Below the pieces are notes generated by a model, which was given only the letters and a program-made list of their open reading frames with translations, searched no databases and had not been told where the DNA came from. Below are positions 24,901 through 31,059 of a stretch of 31,101 nt of DNA, piece by piece. The stretch comes from a virus, in the IMG/VR virus record IMGVR_UViG_3300018057_000031, positions 1 to 31,101 of that record; one strand, 5' to 3'. The position numbers and the translations under genes were made by a program. The first letter of the stretch is position 1, and the number at the start of each line of letters is the position of its first letter.

Positions 24901-27230
24901 CCCGCATCATCGGTAGCCTGCGGGCCATTTCCGAAACGGTGAAAGAAACCGCGCGCGGCGCTCGCACGCCAACCGACCTTGATCGCCGTATGGGCGAACT
25001 CGATTTCGCTCTGCAAAAATCATCAGCCCAGAGCATCATTGCGGGGCGCGAAATTCGCCGACAGCAACGAAACGTAACCGACCGCAACGCCATCGCCATT
25101 TACAACGACGCGGGCGGCAATGAACAGGCGATCCGTGACACCCTGGCCAACCTGCCCGCAAACACGAAGCCCTCAATTCGCCGCGCCCTAGAAAAGGCCG
25201 CAAACTTCACCCCAGAGCAAAAGCAATTCGCCGCTGATGTGGACAGTTTCTTTGCCGTGCGCGCCAACGACGCCATCGAGAGCGATGTGTTCGACAAGGC
25301 CCTGGAAGATTATTACACGCATATCTGGGAGAAGCCCGAGAATATGCCTGACGAAGTCCGGGCGGCAATCAGCAACGGCAAGGTGAACCAGTATTTTCGC
25401 TTTGCACGCCAGCGCCGAATCCCAACCTTTCTGGAAGGCATCCTGGCTGGCAAAACACCTGTGCTAGACCCTGCCGATGTGATTCCTTACTACAATTACA
25501 TGCTGGATCGGGCCATCGCGTCGCGCAAATTCATTTATGATGTCACCGAGAATGTCACTGAAAAGGACGGCAGACCGGCCTTGGCTCCAACGGGGACAGC
25601 CAAGGTTCTTGAAGGCGATGAAGCCACGGGCAAGAAGGGCGCCCTGATTATCAAACCCCGCGCCAGGGGAGAGGGAACGCGAGATTACCGGCTGATCGAT
25701 CATCCCGCGATGCGTAAGTGGGTCTGGGGTGGAACGGATGCCAACGGCAACCCAGTGCTTTACCAGAGCGATCTTGCTGTCCACCCCGATGCTTATGAGC
25801 GCCTGTCCCGAATAATGGATCGCGGGAGACTCACGCCGACACGATGGGGCCGGGCGGCGCTCCGGGCAAGCACCGAAGTCAAAGCGTTCAAGCTGAGCGC
25901 CATTCCCTCGCTCTTTCACATTGTCCACACCGGGTCGCATGAAGTTTGGCATTGGAGCAACCCCATCAAGGCCGTGATGACCCCGATTGACTGGGAATCC
26001 CCGGAGGTAAAATTCGCCGTCGAGAAGGGGCACCTGAAATTAGCGCCGGACCCCGCCGAATTGCAGATTGCCGCCGAGGGCATCCTGGGCCAAGGCTTGG
26101 TCAATAAAGTGCCGTTCATTGGCCCCCTGAGCAAAGCGTTCTCGGAGTACATGTTTGGCGAGGCCATCCCACGCATGAAGATGCAGACTTTCCGGGATGC
26201 CCTGCCGCGCAATTTGAAATGGGATGCCGGAAAACTCGCGCCGGAAGAAACAGCGGCCCGCGTTGGCGATGCCGTCAACAACGCCTTCGGCGAGTTGAAC
26301 CACATGTTCCTTGGCAAGTATGGCCGAGACCCGCGCTTTGCCCGACTCCTGCGCGGCATCTTCCTGGCCCCGGATTTCGGCGAGGCCCGGCTGCGATTCG
26401 CGGAAAAAGCCTTCACCCGCTTCGGCAACGAGGAACGGCTCGCCCTGGCAACTATGTTTGTCGGCATGTACAGCACCGCCCGCGTGGCCAATATGCTCGC
26501 CAACGGCGATCCGCAGTGGGATTGGAAAAATATGTTCCGCGTAAAGTACGGCAACGAATGGTTTTCGATGAGGAGCGTGCTTGGAGACGTTGTGAACCTG
26601 GCCAGCAATTCGGGTCGCTTCATGTATGCCCGTCTCAACCCCCTCTATTCAAGGACGATTGCGGATTGGGTTTTTAAGCGGGATATTTCTGGCCGCAAAT
26701 TGAGCGGCGCGGATATTGTCCTCAAGCGCCCGCTGCAACAGCTTGTCCCGATTCAGTTTGGGGCGCTTACCAGAGACGATCAAAGGCTCTGGGAAAGTTT
26801 CATCACCTCGATGGGCGTGCAAGCGCGCGAAGAGCGCCCCGAGCAGGAGGTCCACCAACTTGCCCGCGATTGGATGAAGGCCGGCAAAGACCCCGCAACC
26901 AAGGCCGAATACGAACGCCGCCGGCAGGAATTGTTCTCGCCGTCGGATTACGAGCCGATGCGCCGTGCCCTGCGAGAAAACAATATGGACAAAGCGCGTG
27001 CGGCGTATGATGAACTTCTACAAAAGGGCAAAAAACCGAGCGCGATCTCAACTGCCATGCACACGCTTCGCCCGTTCACCGGGCAAAACGCCAGGGAACT
27101 GAAGTTCAAAGCAGACCTGACTCCATCGGGCCGCAAGGTCTATGACGCCGCCGTCGCCGAGCGCCGTGAATTGTTCGTTCGCTTCCAGAAGATGCTGGCC
27201 GAAAGGGCCAAGAAAAAGACCGCGCCATGA
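21939..27230 (+). CDS. Giant internal virion / polyvalent-type protein (1763 aa)
   Basis: The N-terminus is short and Asp/Ser-rich (DLSDTVKSPPKPDETG). Residues about 88-250 are a glycine/alanine-rich hydrophobic belt (GGKAGGILGGLVGSFG; PLVGLGAAAASFGATG; GAVGAATAVAIPG) that could cross a membrane. About 330-1000 is low-complexity linker with coiled coils. About 1010-1763 is a folded C-terminal region (DYYTHIWEKPENMPDE; IRRALEKAANFTPEQKQFA; FLAPDFGEARLRFAEKAFTR; GRFMYARLNPLYSRTIADWVF), resembling what I recall of large phage polyvalent or ejection proteins such as T7 gp16-like giants. No lysozyme motif was recognised. It probably ejects with DNA and spans the envelope. Residues about 342-388 are simultaneously coding for another gene (next entry). 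Confidence 0.6.
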   Translation: MPSTFDLSDTVKSPPKPDETGIQTFDLSDLSLRQTPEETGFLAEFGRGVVEPLRAMIKAPTLATSSDDEFGTVLAKGYGIRKNREAPGIGGKAGGILGGLVGSFGQFAGAETAGTFIASETGPAAPLVGLGAAAASFGATGAYESFLDAGIKALDQGRPLDEAVRIGKQVSKFGGAVGAATAVAIPGVTGAAIKQSLAIKGAQAAADRALAGLAPKTAQAVAQVAETAGSRTLKMAAGGAAVGAGGRLSENVAEQEAGLDTSTTEGMVENAIIMAALPVLLNARALYRQARDLEGRGDTQGAAQARQQADQIAKATLPATQPISPAPVAQAAVEPSTTGEKYAQTVRSDQAALEAARIQPQGGQDVGGENIQRPTPRPPDEAAPKEKVTPIADYRAAVRLKPTPENPEGELLVGNKGDKHEDITPGIDKNAIDRTAFVDINNPKVEISRQQMAEILEAQGQPAEIKPATATAPAEAHSDDLNKAQEKAAVPQGTQAAALSPTEQLYKEAEETKAKTQKEWPPVYEQIVKASRLSRAELDALHIPHPSEITHPSEVARLSDDLARNYPGGRFNKLYDRIAGEGKTGKFFWGGTADHPEIGFDPDVPGGSPDAAAASEAFNAVNAIRKVFGYDPLPDVFGLGTARPAVAKSATVEPAAPPPAEPTAGKAPHPDIRLFSELVANTREFNQKRVSKARKTEIIERQKELRKELLRKGYSSDDIHGVEMGEREMPAAPAPPTPEPKAETEKPVNEMSLGEVNEELGKINAELKDLGKGFVTGANAEAMRAPLRERQTRLFVRKQLLEKQTPPEPAKAGAGEGARIGAMRQQVANLEAAIEKDKDNPRLTQLQGERIKKRDYWKARIAKEEAAQKPAPAEPQAPAKEGEKTVAGLTPTENARLKELSAKVDAGTQSPKEAKEWQALVAKTKPPEESPPQISAGPGAQTSGEKPPAAIAELTRRLQATESTGVQERLSARQKIADAWAEGKSAAARIIGSLRAISETVKETARGARTPTDLDRRMGELDFALQKSSAQSIIAGREIRRQQRNVTDRNAIAIYNDAGGNEQAIRDTLANLPANTKPSIRRALEKAANFTPEQKQFAADVDSFFAVRANDAIESDVFDKALEDYYTHIWEKPENMPDEVRAAISNGKVNQYFRFARQRRIPTFLEGILAGKTPVLDPADVIPYYNYMLDRAIASRKFIYDVTENVTEKDGRPALAPTGTAKVLEGDEATGKKGALIIKPRARGEGTRDYRLIDHPAMRKWVWGGTDANGNPVLYQSDLAVHPDAYERLSRIMDRGRLTPTRWGRAALRASTEVKAFKLSAIPSLFHIVHTGSHEVWHWSNPIKAVMTPIDWESPEVKFAVEKGHLKLAPDPAELQIAAEGILGQGLVNKVPFIGPLSKAFSEYMFGEAIPRMKMQTFRDALPRNLKWDAGKLAPEETAARVGDAVNNAFGELNHMFLGKYGRDPRFARLLRGIFLAPDFGEARLRFAEKAFTRFGNEERLALATMFVGMYSTARVANMLANGDPQWDWKNMFRVKYGNEWFSMRSVLGDVVNLASNSGRFMYARLNPLYSRTIADWVFKRDISGRKLSGADIVLKRPLQQLVPIQFGALTRDDQRLWESFITSMGVQAREERPEQEVHQLARDWMKAGKDPATKAEYERRRQELFSPSDYEPMRRALRENNMDKARAAYDELLQKGKKPSAISTAMHTLRPFTGQNARELKFKADLTPSGRKVYDAAVAERRELFVRFQKMLAERAKKKTAP
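22963..23103 (+). CDS. Overlapping gene inside the giant gene (46 aa, other frame)
   Basis: A complete gene in the +2 frame relative to its host: ATG 22963, TAA 23101-23103. It is preceded by AGGAG at 22952-22956 with six bases of spacing, the best Shine-Dalgarno seen here. The protein reads MPKQYEAIKRHLRQQGYSLK, then AAKTSAAKIYNAQHPG and the basic tail HPMRPHRKKK. I recall short phage/bacterial proteins with the pattern 'K-Y-E-x-I-[KR]...G-x-S-x-K-A-A-K-x-x-A-A-x-I-Y/F-N-A', which this fits. It should be a small helical, basic protein, possibly nucleic-acid binding. The host frame over this stretch reads as a Pro/Gln/Glu-rich linker (no obvious constraint), supporting the idea that this frame carries the conserved information. 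Confidence 0.7.
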   Translation: MPKQYEAIKRHLRQQGYSLKAAKTSAAKIYNAQHPGHPMRPHRKKK

Positions 27231-27334
27231 CAAAGGCACTCGCCATTTTCGCCTTCTTGCTGCTCCTCTGGATTATCGCCCAAATTCAAGGATGGATTCC
27301 CAGTGCCGCCGATGGAGTAATGGACTTGCCCTGA
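27227..27334 (+). CDS. Single-helix membrane peptide (35 aa)
   Basis: ATG 27227 overlaps the stop of the giant gene by 4 bases. The peptide MTKALAIFAFLLLLWIIAQ starts with a hydrophobic helix (residues about 4-19), then a short polar tail (GWIPSAADGVMDLP). It is too short for a lysin; a small holin, pinholin-like or structural membrane peptide is possible, but without a neighbouring lysin this is speculation. Confidence 0.5.
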   Translation: MTKALAIFAFLLLLWIIAQIQGWIPSAADGVMDLP

Positions 27335-27396
27335 CCCTCTATGGCCGTTACCTCGGGCTGTAAATCGCCCGGCCGGAAAAATCTTCATTCGGGGTC

Positions 27397-27425
27397 TTGA
27401 CAAATTCACCGACTTGACGTAAAAG
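27397..27425 (+). promoter_or_regulatory. Sigma-70-like promoter
   Basis: A perfect -35 TTGACA (27397-27402), a 17-base spacer, then -10 TAAAAG (27420-27425, 4 of 6 matches). It is followed within six bases by an ATG (27432). It would drive the structured RNA or small open frame described next. Confidence 0.55.
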
Positions 27426-27431
27426 TCGCTC

Positions 27432-27543
27432 ATGGACCGGCAGTCCTCCACATTGGCCTTTGAAGATTTCCGCTCGAAAGAGCGGGAGGCTGGATGTGGA
27501 AATCCATCTCGCCCGCCTGGTCTGCCGGCCCGGCGGGCTTTTT
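27432..27543 (+). ncRNA. Candidate structured small RNA with intrinsic terminator
   Basis: Expected transcript of about 110 bases from the promoter to the T-run. A long hairpin pairs CCACAT (27448-27453) with ATGTGG (27494-27499) and GGCCT (27455-27459) with AGGCT (27487-27491), capped by CCGCTC-GAAA-GAGCGG (27470-27485), a six-pair stem with a GNRA tetraloop. A small GGAC/GTCC hairpin lies at about 27435-27446. The stretch ends in the terminator at 27511-27543. A short frame from ATG 27432 (86 codons to 27692) runs through the same bases including the terminator; I judge it the weaker explanation but cannot exclude it. Bases 27544-27697 downstream hold no gene I can support. Confidence 0.5.
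27511..27543 (+). terminator. Rho-independent terminator
   Basis: GCCCGCC (27511-27517) pairs with GGCGGGC (27532-27538), seven GC-rich pairs with a 14-base loop, directly followed by TTTTT (27539-27543) and then CTTTG. It would end the structured RNA and any read-through from the structural operon. Confidence 0.8.
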
Positions 27544-27697
27544 CTTTGCCGAGTCTGGCGAGCATGGCCTCGGGGTCGCTACCCGGCCCTTTCCCGGCGG
27601 CATGCTGCGCGGGGAGATCCCGCGAGCGCCCTTCGGCCTTTTTGGCCAGTTTTACGGCGCATGAATCACCGCCGGGGATACAACTCCACTGATCCTT

Positions 27698-27856
27698 ATG
27701 TTGACGAAAGAACAAGCCCTTGGAATTGCCGATCAGATTGCCGACGCCTTTAACAAAAGGCCCCCAAAAGTCTCAGGGCTTGCCCTCAATCTAATTATCA
27801 TCGCCGCCTGGTGGCTTGCAATCGCTTTCCTGGCCTTTTACCTGTTCAAGCCATGA
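27698..27856 (+). CDS. Small membrane protein (52 aa)
   Basis: ATG 27698 (MLTKEQALGIADQIADAF) starts a soluble amphipathic part, followed by a strong transmembrane helix at residues about 27-49 (LALNLIIIAAWWLAIAFLAFYLF) and a KP C-terminus. The frame ends 25 bases before the methyltransferase ATG. No Shine-Dalgarno is seen. The topology is compatible with a phage holin or spanin-like anchor; the function is unassigned. Confidence 0.55.
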   Translation: MLTKEQALGIADQIADAFNKRPPKVSGLALNLIIIAAWWLAIAFLAFYLFKP

Positions 27857-27881
27857 GCCGCCGCTGGAAATCAGCCAAACC

Positions 27882-28787
27882 ATGACAGCCGATCTTATAG
27901 TCTCAAGGCTTGATAAGGCCAGGATGCTCCTCGCCGAAGCCAAAGACGCCAATGGCGCCAAGCGCGTTGCCGACATGGCTCACGCCGCCGAGATTTACGC
28001 CAGGCGCCAGCGCCTTTCTCAAGACTCGATTGATTACGCTCACGCCGTCAAAATTGACGCGATGACGCTCTTGGGCGATTTCTTGCGAGCGCAACCCAAA
28101 GCAACCGGCAGTAGAAATCTGGCGATACCCGAGAGGAATCGCCCAAAATGCCCGACTTTGCGCGACTCCAACATTACCCTCAAGGAAAGCGCCCTCAGCC
28201 AAAAACTCAGCCGGCTTGCCGAAGAAAAGCCACAGCAGCACGCCGCCATCCGATCAGCCAAGACAGCCCTCGCCTCGGTTTTTTCATCCGCCCACGTGTC
28301 ACACAACTCCGGCAACAACGAGTGGTACACTCCCAAGCCCTACATTGCCGCCGCACTCGAAGTTCTCGGCGCAATCGATCTCGATCCCGCCTCATCCAAA
28401 GAGGCCAATTCAGTAATCGGCGCCGGAAAGTTCTTCTCGGCGCAAAATGACGGACTCAAACAGAATTGGACCGGCCGCGTATGGATGAATCCGCCCTATA
28501 GTTCGGAATTGATCGGCCTTTTCTGCGACAAACTCTCCCAATCGTTTGCCTCGCGAGAGATTAAAGAGGCCGTCGCCCTCGTGAACAACGCCACCGAGAC
28601 CCTTTGGTTCCAGTCTCTTTGCGAGCATGCATCCGCCCTCTGTTTCCCAAAAGGAAGAGTCAAATTCTGGAACACAAATAAAGAATCCACCGCCCCGCTC
28701 CAAGGCCAGGCCCTTGTCTATCTCGGCCCCAAACCAAAAGCCTTTGCCGCCGCCTTCCATGATTTCGGCATCTGCGCCATCCTTTAA
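27882..28787 (+). CDS. Phage Dam-type DNA N6-adenine methyltransferase (301 aa)
   Basis: ATG 27882 chosen; residues 1-75 (LDKARMLLAEAKDANGAKRVADMAHAAEIYARRQRLSQDS) form a helical N-terminal module often fused to such enzymes. The phage Dam signature follows: EWYTPKPYI (147-155), DLDPAS (166-171) and the catalytic NPPY (203-206), with ALCFPKGRVKFWN later. It transfers a methyl group from S-adenosylmethionine to adenine, protecting phage DNA from host restriction or marking it. The catalytic motif is intact. Its 3' end overlaps the nuclease-like gene by 29 bases, suggesting co-translation. Confidence 0.85.
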   Translation: MTADLIVSRLDKARMLLAEAKDANGAKRVADMAHAAEIYARRQRLSQDSIDYAHAVKIDAMTLLGDFLRAQPKATGSRNLAIPERNRPKCPTLRDSNITLKESALSQKLSRLAEEKPQQHAAIRSAKTALASVFSSAHVSHNSGNNEWYTPKPYIAAALEVLGAIDLDPASSKEANSVIGAGKFFSAQNDGLKQNWTGRVWMNPPYSSELIGLFCDKLSQSFASREIKEAVALVNNATETLWFQSLCEHASALCFPKGRVKFWNTNKESTAPLQGQALVYLGPKPKAFAAAFHDFGICAIL

Positions 28788-29328
28788 CGCCCAGCTTAAA
28801 ACAGGGCTGCTCGGCGAAAGCCAAATCTCGCGCTGGCTTATCGGCAGAGGATTCCAAGTCATGCCCGCCTATGAAGTCGAACTCAGCCACGGCAAAGGAC
28901 CGCGCCTCTTTACCGCCGAAGGCCGGTTTATTTCCCCCGATCTCCTCGCCTTTAATGCCGCCAAAATCCTCTGGATTGAAGCCAAAACCAAGTCGGCTTT
29001 CACCTGGCACCGCGCCTCTCAAACCTGGCAAACCGGCATCGACCGCCGCCATTGGACCCATTATCTCGAAGTCGAAAAACTCACGCCGTTTCCCGTCTGG
29101 ATTCTCTTCCTGCACCGCGCCGGAAATCAGGCCAAAGACACCCCCGCAGGAATGCAGTGCCCATCCGGCCTCTTTGGCAACACCATCCGCAAACTTGCCG
29201 CCTCTATCCACCATGAACACGATAATCACGGCCCGTCCGGCATGGTTTATTGGACTTTAACAGCCCTCATCAAAATCGCGCCCATAGAACACTTTGAATC
29301 CCCTGCGCCAGAAATGGCCAACAGTTAG
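28759..29328 (+). CDS. PD-(D/E)XK nuclease-like protein (189 aa)
   Basis: ATG 28759 gives MISASAPSFNAQLKTGLLGE. The fold signature is a helix with E20 (GLLGESQISRWLIGRG), then PD at 60-61 (FISPDLLAF), then E-A-K at 74-76 (ILWIEAKTKSAFTWH), matching the E...PD...ExK core of Holliday-junction-resolvase- or restriction-type nucleases. A basic/aromatic region follows (TWQTGIDRRHWTHYL). It overlaps the methyltransferase by 29 bases and may be a recombination or degradation enzyme paired with the methyl mark; the target is unknown. Confidence 0.65.
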   Translation: MISASAPSFNAQLKTGLLGESQISRWLIGRGFQVMPAYEVELSHGKGPRLFTAEGRFISPDLLAFNAAKILWIEAKTKSAFTWHRASQTWQTGIDRRHWTHYLEVEKLTPFPVWILFLHRAGNQAKDTPAGMQCPSGLFGNTIRKLAASIHHEHDNHGPSGMVYWTLTALIKIAPIEHFESPAPEMANS

Positions 29329-29845
29329 CCCGTGCCGCAGGCCAAAAGCCGCGTGCCCGCATCGGCGGATAAGAAAACGGAACTGCCCAACAACACGAAG
29401 AGGGGGACGCGCCCCGGCCTTACAGCCTGACCTTCCCCGGCGCGCCCAATGCCCCACCAGAAGCCACGACGCGAGCGCCCCCCAGCCCCCGGCCCGCCAG
29501 ACCCACCATACTTGAAGGGGGAGGCTCATTCTCCACGCAAGCCAGCCAATGCCTACCAGCCAGGCCAACACCCCACACCATCACGCCCACCCAACCCAAA
29601 ATCACACCGCCAACCGATTACCAGGAAAAGTTGGCTGAAACCTGGGCAATTTTTTAAGATACCCTACGCATTCCGAGGCCCCCGTCGAGGGAGGGTGCCC
29701 CGGCCCGTCCCTGGCCCCGGCGGGCAAAAAGAATGCTTTGACGCCCCCCGTCACCTTGCCCTGGCGCTACCTGTTGCTCCAGCGGGCAGGGCAACGCAAG
29801 GGGTGGGTGATGTTGGGCGAAGTGGAATTCAAACAGTTGTTTTGA
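29329..29845. other. C-rich stretch with no convincing gene
   Basis: The longest frames here (for example from ATG 29449) are Pro/Arg/Gly-rich low-complexity and lack start signals. A short GTG frame (29332-29430, 32 codons) follows the nuclease stop by three bases but has no recognisable feature. A strong stem-loop is at 29756-29794. Confidence 0.5.
29756..29794. other. Stem-loop in the gene-free stretch
   Basis: TTGCCCTG (29756-29763) pairs with CAGGGCAA (29787-29794). After a small asymmetric internal loop, CGCT (29765-29768) pairs with AGCG (29781-29784). This gives 12 pairs around a loop of 12 bases. No T-run follows on either strand, so it is not an obvious terminator. The role is unknown. 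Confidence 0.5.
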
Positions 29846-29860
29846 ATATAACTGTTATAT
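29846..29860. promoter_or_regulatory. Perfect 15-base palindrome, operator-like
   Basis: ATATAAC-T-GTTATAT, a perfect dyad with one central base. It overlaps a TATAAC -10-like hexamer (29847-29852) that ends six bases before an ATG at 29859. AACAGTT at 29832-29838 repeats one half-site in inverse orientation to AACTGTT (29850-29856). No good -35 was found. Confidence 0.4.
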
Positions 29861-29882
29861 GACGCAAACCTGCAACGCGGAA

Positions 29883-29981
29883 GTGGTTTCGCCGCAACGA
29901 CTTGCACGCTTGTGGTGTCGCGGACTGGATTATACGCTCGGGTATACCACCTGTTGGGGTGTGTTTGGGGCCAGAAACCAC
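29883..29981. other. Long-range inverted repeat that could fold into a branched structure
   Basis: GTGGTTTC (29883-29890) pairs with GAAACCAC (29974-29981) and the stem extends through GCC/GGC after a two-base bulge. Inside, GTGGTGT (29912-29918) pairs with ATACCAC (29944-29950, one G-T), and TATAC/GTATA is a competing inner hairpin. It is just beyond the 3' end of the minus-strand gene that ends at 29989. The function is unknown. Confidence 0.35.
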
Positions 29982-29988
29982 AAGCCGC

Positions 29989-30441
29989 TCAGTCCCCAAG
30001 CACCTGCTCCACCTTGGGCTTGCGCGTCCGGGGCGCCTCGGGCCGGAATGAGCCGGGGTCCGGGCGGCCGGCCAGGCGGCGCTCCCAGTCGGCCAGGGCA
30101 GCCAACGCACGGGACAGCCGCTCCACGTCGAGCGGGTCGGCCAGTGGGACCTGGCCGCAGTGCTCGCAGGCTTCGCGGGGCGTCAGCGTGTCGGCCAGAG
30201 CGGTGGATACGCTATCAATCCGGGCGCGCACCTCCGCGAGCTTATCGGCTATCCAGCGGTCTGGTGGTGCTTCCGGTATGATTGCGGCCGGTTGATGGTT
30301 TGGCTGGGCTGCTCGTTTGCGACGCTTCAGTTCTCGCATGTGGGCGGCCCTTGCGGCGTCCCCTGGTGGTTGGATTGCTCCACCATGCGCTTGGGGGATG
30401 AGCGGCAGGGCTGTCGGCGGGGCATCCAGGACATCCGGCAT
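29989..30441 (-). CDS. Unknown protein, possible packaging small-subunit-like (150 aa)
   Basis: ATG 30441 is chosen because a strong promoter places its start site there; the frame is open upstream without good signals. The N-terminus is Pro/Ala-rich (MPDVLDAPPTALPLIPQAHG). Then come a basic helix (AAHMRELKRRKRAAQP), a coiled segment (IADKLAEVRARIDSVSTALA), a CxxC (EACEHCGQ) and a helical end (LDVERLSRALAALADWERRLAGRPDPGSFRP). The last part reminds me of some small terminase subunits, but no motif decides. It is far from the large terminase at 8750-10585. Confidence as a gene is good; the function is weak. Confidence 0.55.
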   Translation of the reverse strand: MPDVLDAPPTALPLIPQAHGGAIQPPGDAARAAHMRELKRRKRAAQPNHQPAAIIPEAPPDRWIADKLAEVRARIDSVSTALADTLTPREACEHCGQVPLADPLDVERLSRALAALADWERRLAGRPDPGSFRPEAPRTRKPKVEQVLGD

Positions 30442-30448
30442 AGGGCAA

Positions 30449-30476
30449 ATTATTCCCACTTCCGGCGGGTTGTCAA
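30449..30476 (-). promoter_or_regulatory. Strong sigma-70-like promoter for the 150-residue gene
   Basis: On the minus strand, perfect -35 TTGACA (30476-30471), a 16-base spacer, -10 AATAAT (30454-30449, 5 of 6), then seven bases to ATG 30441. The predicted mRNA start coincides with the start codon. Confidence 0.65.
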
Positions 30477-30488
30477 GCCGCGTGTCGG

Positions 30489-30689
30489 CTACGTGCAATG
30501 GCCCTGGGCGCTCGGGACCATGTCCAGGTAGCGGGCAGGTGCTTCCGACGCGTCCTGGGGCATCTGGTGGCGTCGGGATTGGCACATTTGACGGCAATGG
30601 GCAATGTTGGCGGCATCGGCGGCGATAGTGGCGTTGGCGGCTTGATAGTCCAAAACCGTCCAGTTGTCCGGCGGCGACGCTCGCGACAT
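30489..30689 (-). CDS. Small unknown protein (66 aa)
   Basis: ATG 30689 (MSRASPPDNWTVLDYQAANA) to TAG at 30491-30489. It has a soluble, helical, Ala-rich profile (TIAADAANIAHCRQMCQSRR) with a C-x3-C. It lies 47 bases upstream of the next minus-strand gene, whose promoter lies within that gap. An overlapping frame (from ATG 30741, MSPPDYLLSPLDKERP) is a weaker alternative that repeats part of its beginning, suggesting a small local duplication (GTCGCCGCC-R-GAC occurs at both starts). Confidence 0.45.
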   Translation of the reverse strand: MSRASPPDNWTVLDYQAANATIAADAANIAHCRQMCQSRRHQMPQDASEAPARYLDMVPSAQGHCT

Positions 30690-30745
30690 TTTGGGGCCGC
30701 TCTTTGTCCAGGGGCGACAAAAGATAGTCTGGCGGCGACATTCTC

Positions 30746-30775
30746 TTGACGAAAAGGGGTATTGCGGAGTAGAGT
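30746..30775 (+). promoter_or_regulatory. Promoter of the 64-residue gene
   Basis: -35 TTGACG (30746-30751, 5 of 6), an 18-base spacer, -10 TAGAGT (30770-30775, 4 of 6), then seven bases (including a G-run) to ATG 30783. Confidence 0.5.
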
Positions 30776-30782
30776 GGGGGCG

Positions 30783-30977
30783 ATGAAAACAACACAGATT
30801 GACGAGGCGATGGCGCTGGCCGGCGCGCGGTTTTTCGGCGCGCGTGGCGGGGCGATTGGCGGCTTGAGTCGGAGTCGGCGGAAGCTGCGAGCGGTCAGGG
30901 CGAACTTGGCCTTGGCGAACGCTGCGCGTGAGCGGCGCAAAGCGGCCACAGCAACCAGCGTGCCCGTGTCGCTTTGA
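30783..30977 (+). CDS. Small basic protein (64 aa)
   Basis: ATG 30783 gives MKTTQIDEAMALAGARFFGA and then an Arg/Lys-rich helix (SRSRRKLRAVRANLALANAARERRKAA), the profile of a small nucleic-acid-binding protein. It is divergent from the minus-strand small genes and has its own promoter, so it could be an early regulator. An in-frame ATG earlier (30762) lies within the promoter and is rejected. No family recognised. Confidence 0.5.
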   Translation: MKTTQIDEAMALAGARFFGARGGAIGGLSRSRRKLRAVRANLALANAARERRKAATATSVPVSL

Positions 30978-30997
30978 GACTATCTTTCCATCGGCCT

Positions 30998-31021
30998 TTA
31001 TTTGCGCGGAATCGCAAATAA
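30998..31021. promoter_or_regulatory. Operator-like inverted repeat
   Basis: TTATTTGCG (30998-31006) and CGCAAATAA (31013-31021), a perfect nine-base dyad separated by CGGAAT. It ends three bases before the -35 box of the next promoter, a typical place for a repressor or activator site. Confidence 0.5.
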
Positions 31022-31024
31022 TTC

Positions 31025-31053
31025 TCGACATCCAAAAGGGCTTTTGCTAAATT
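31025..31053 (+). promoter_or_regulatory. Promoter of the gene at the right edge
   Basis: -35 TCGACA (31025-31030, 5 of 6), a 17-base spacer, -10 TAAATT (31048-31053, 4 of 6), then six bases to ATG 31060. This is the same leaderless geometry as the others. Confidence 0.5.
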
Positions 31054-31059
31054 GTGAGC

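Larger units (their letters stand above)
30720..30987. repeat. Perfect 11-base inverted repeats flanking a small gene
   Basis: AAAGATAGTCT (30720-30730) and its exact reverse complement AGACTATCTTT (30977-30987) bracket the promoter and reading frame of the 64-residue gene; the right copy begins at the last base of its stop codon. They could be operator half-sites or the ends of a tiny mobile cassette. No target-site duplication was seen by eye. Confidence 0.5.

Noticed and set aside
27432-27692. An 86-codon plus-strand frame after the promoter
   Set aside because: An intrinsic terminator lies inside it, and composition (Pro/Arg/Ser) is poor; kept as the alternative to the structured RNA.
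27140-27715. A 191-codon minus-strand frame
   Set aside because: It crosses the end of the giant gene, the small membrane gene, promoter and terminator on the other strand, and has no recognisable domain.
29257-29571. Trp/Gly-rich minus-strand frame of 104 codons
   Set aside because: It begins with GTG directly after a stop, reads antisense into the nuclease gene and is a C-rich-strand artefact by composition.
29859-30281. Plus-strand frame starting six bases after a -10-like TATAAC
   Set aside because: Most of it is antisense to the 150-residue gene and becomes Pro/Arg/Gly low complexity; no -35 found. The start geometry is noted as interesting only.
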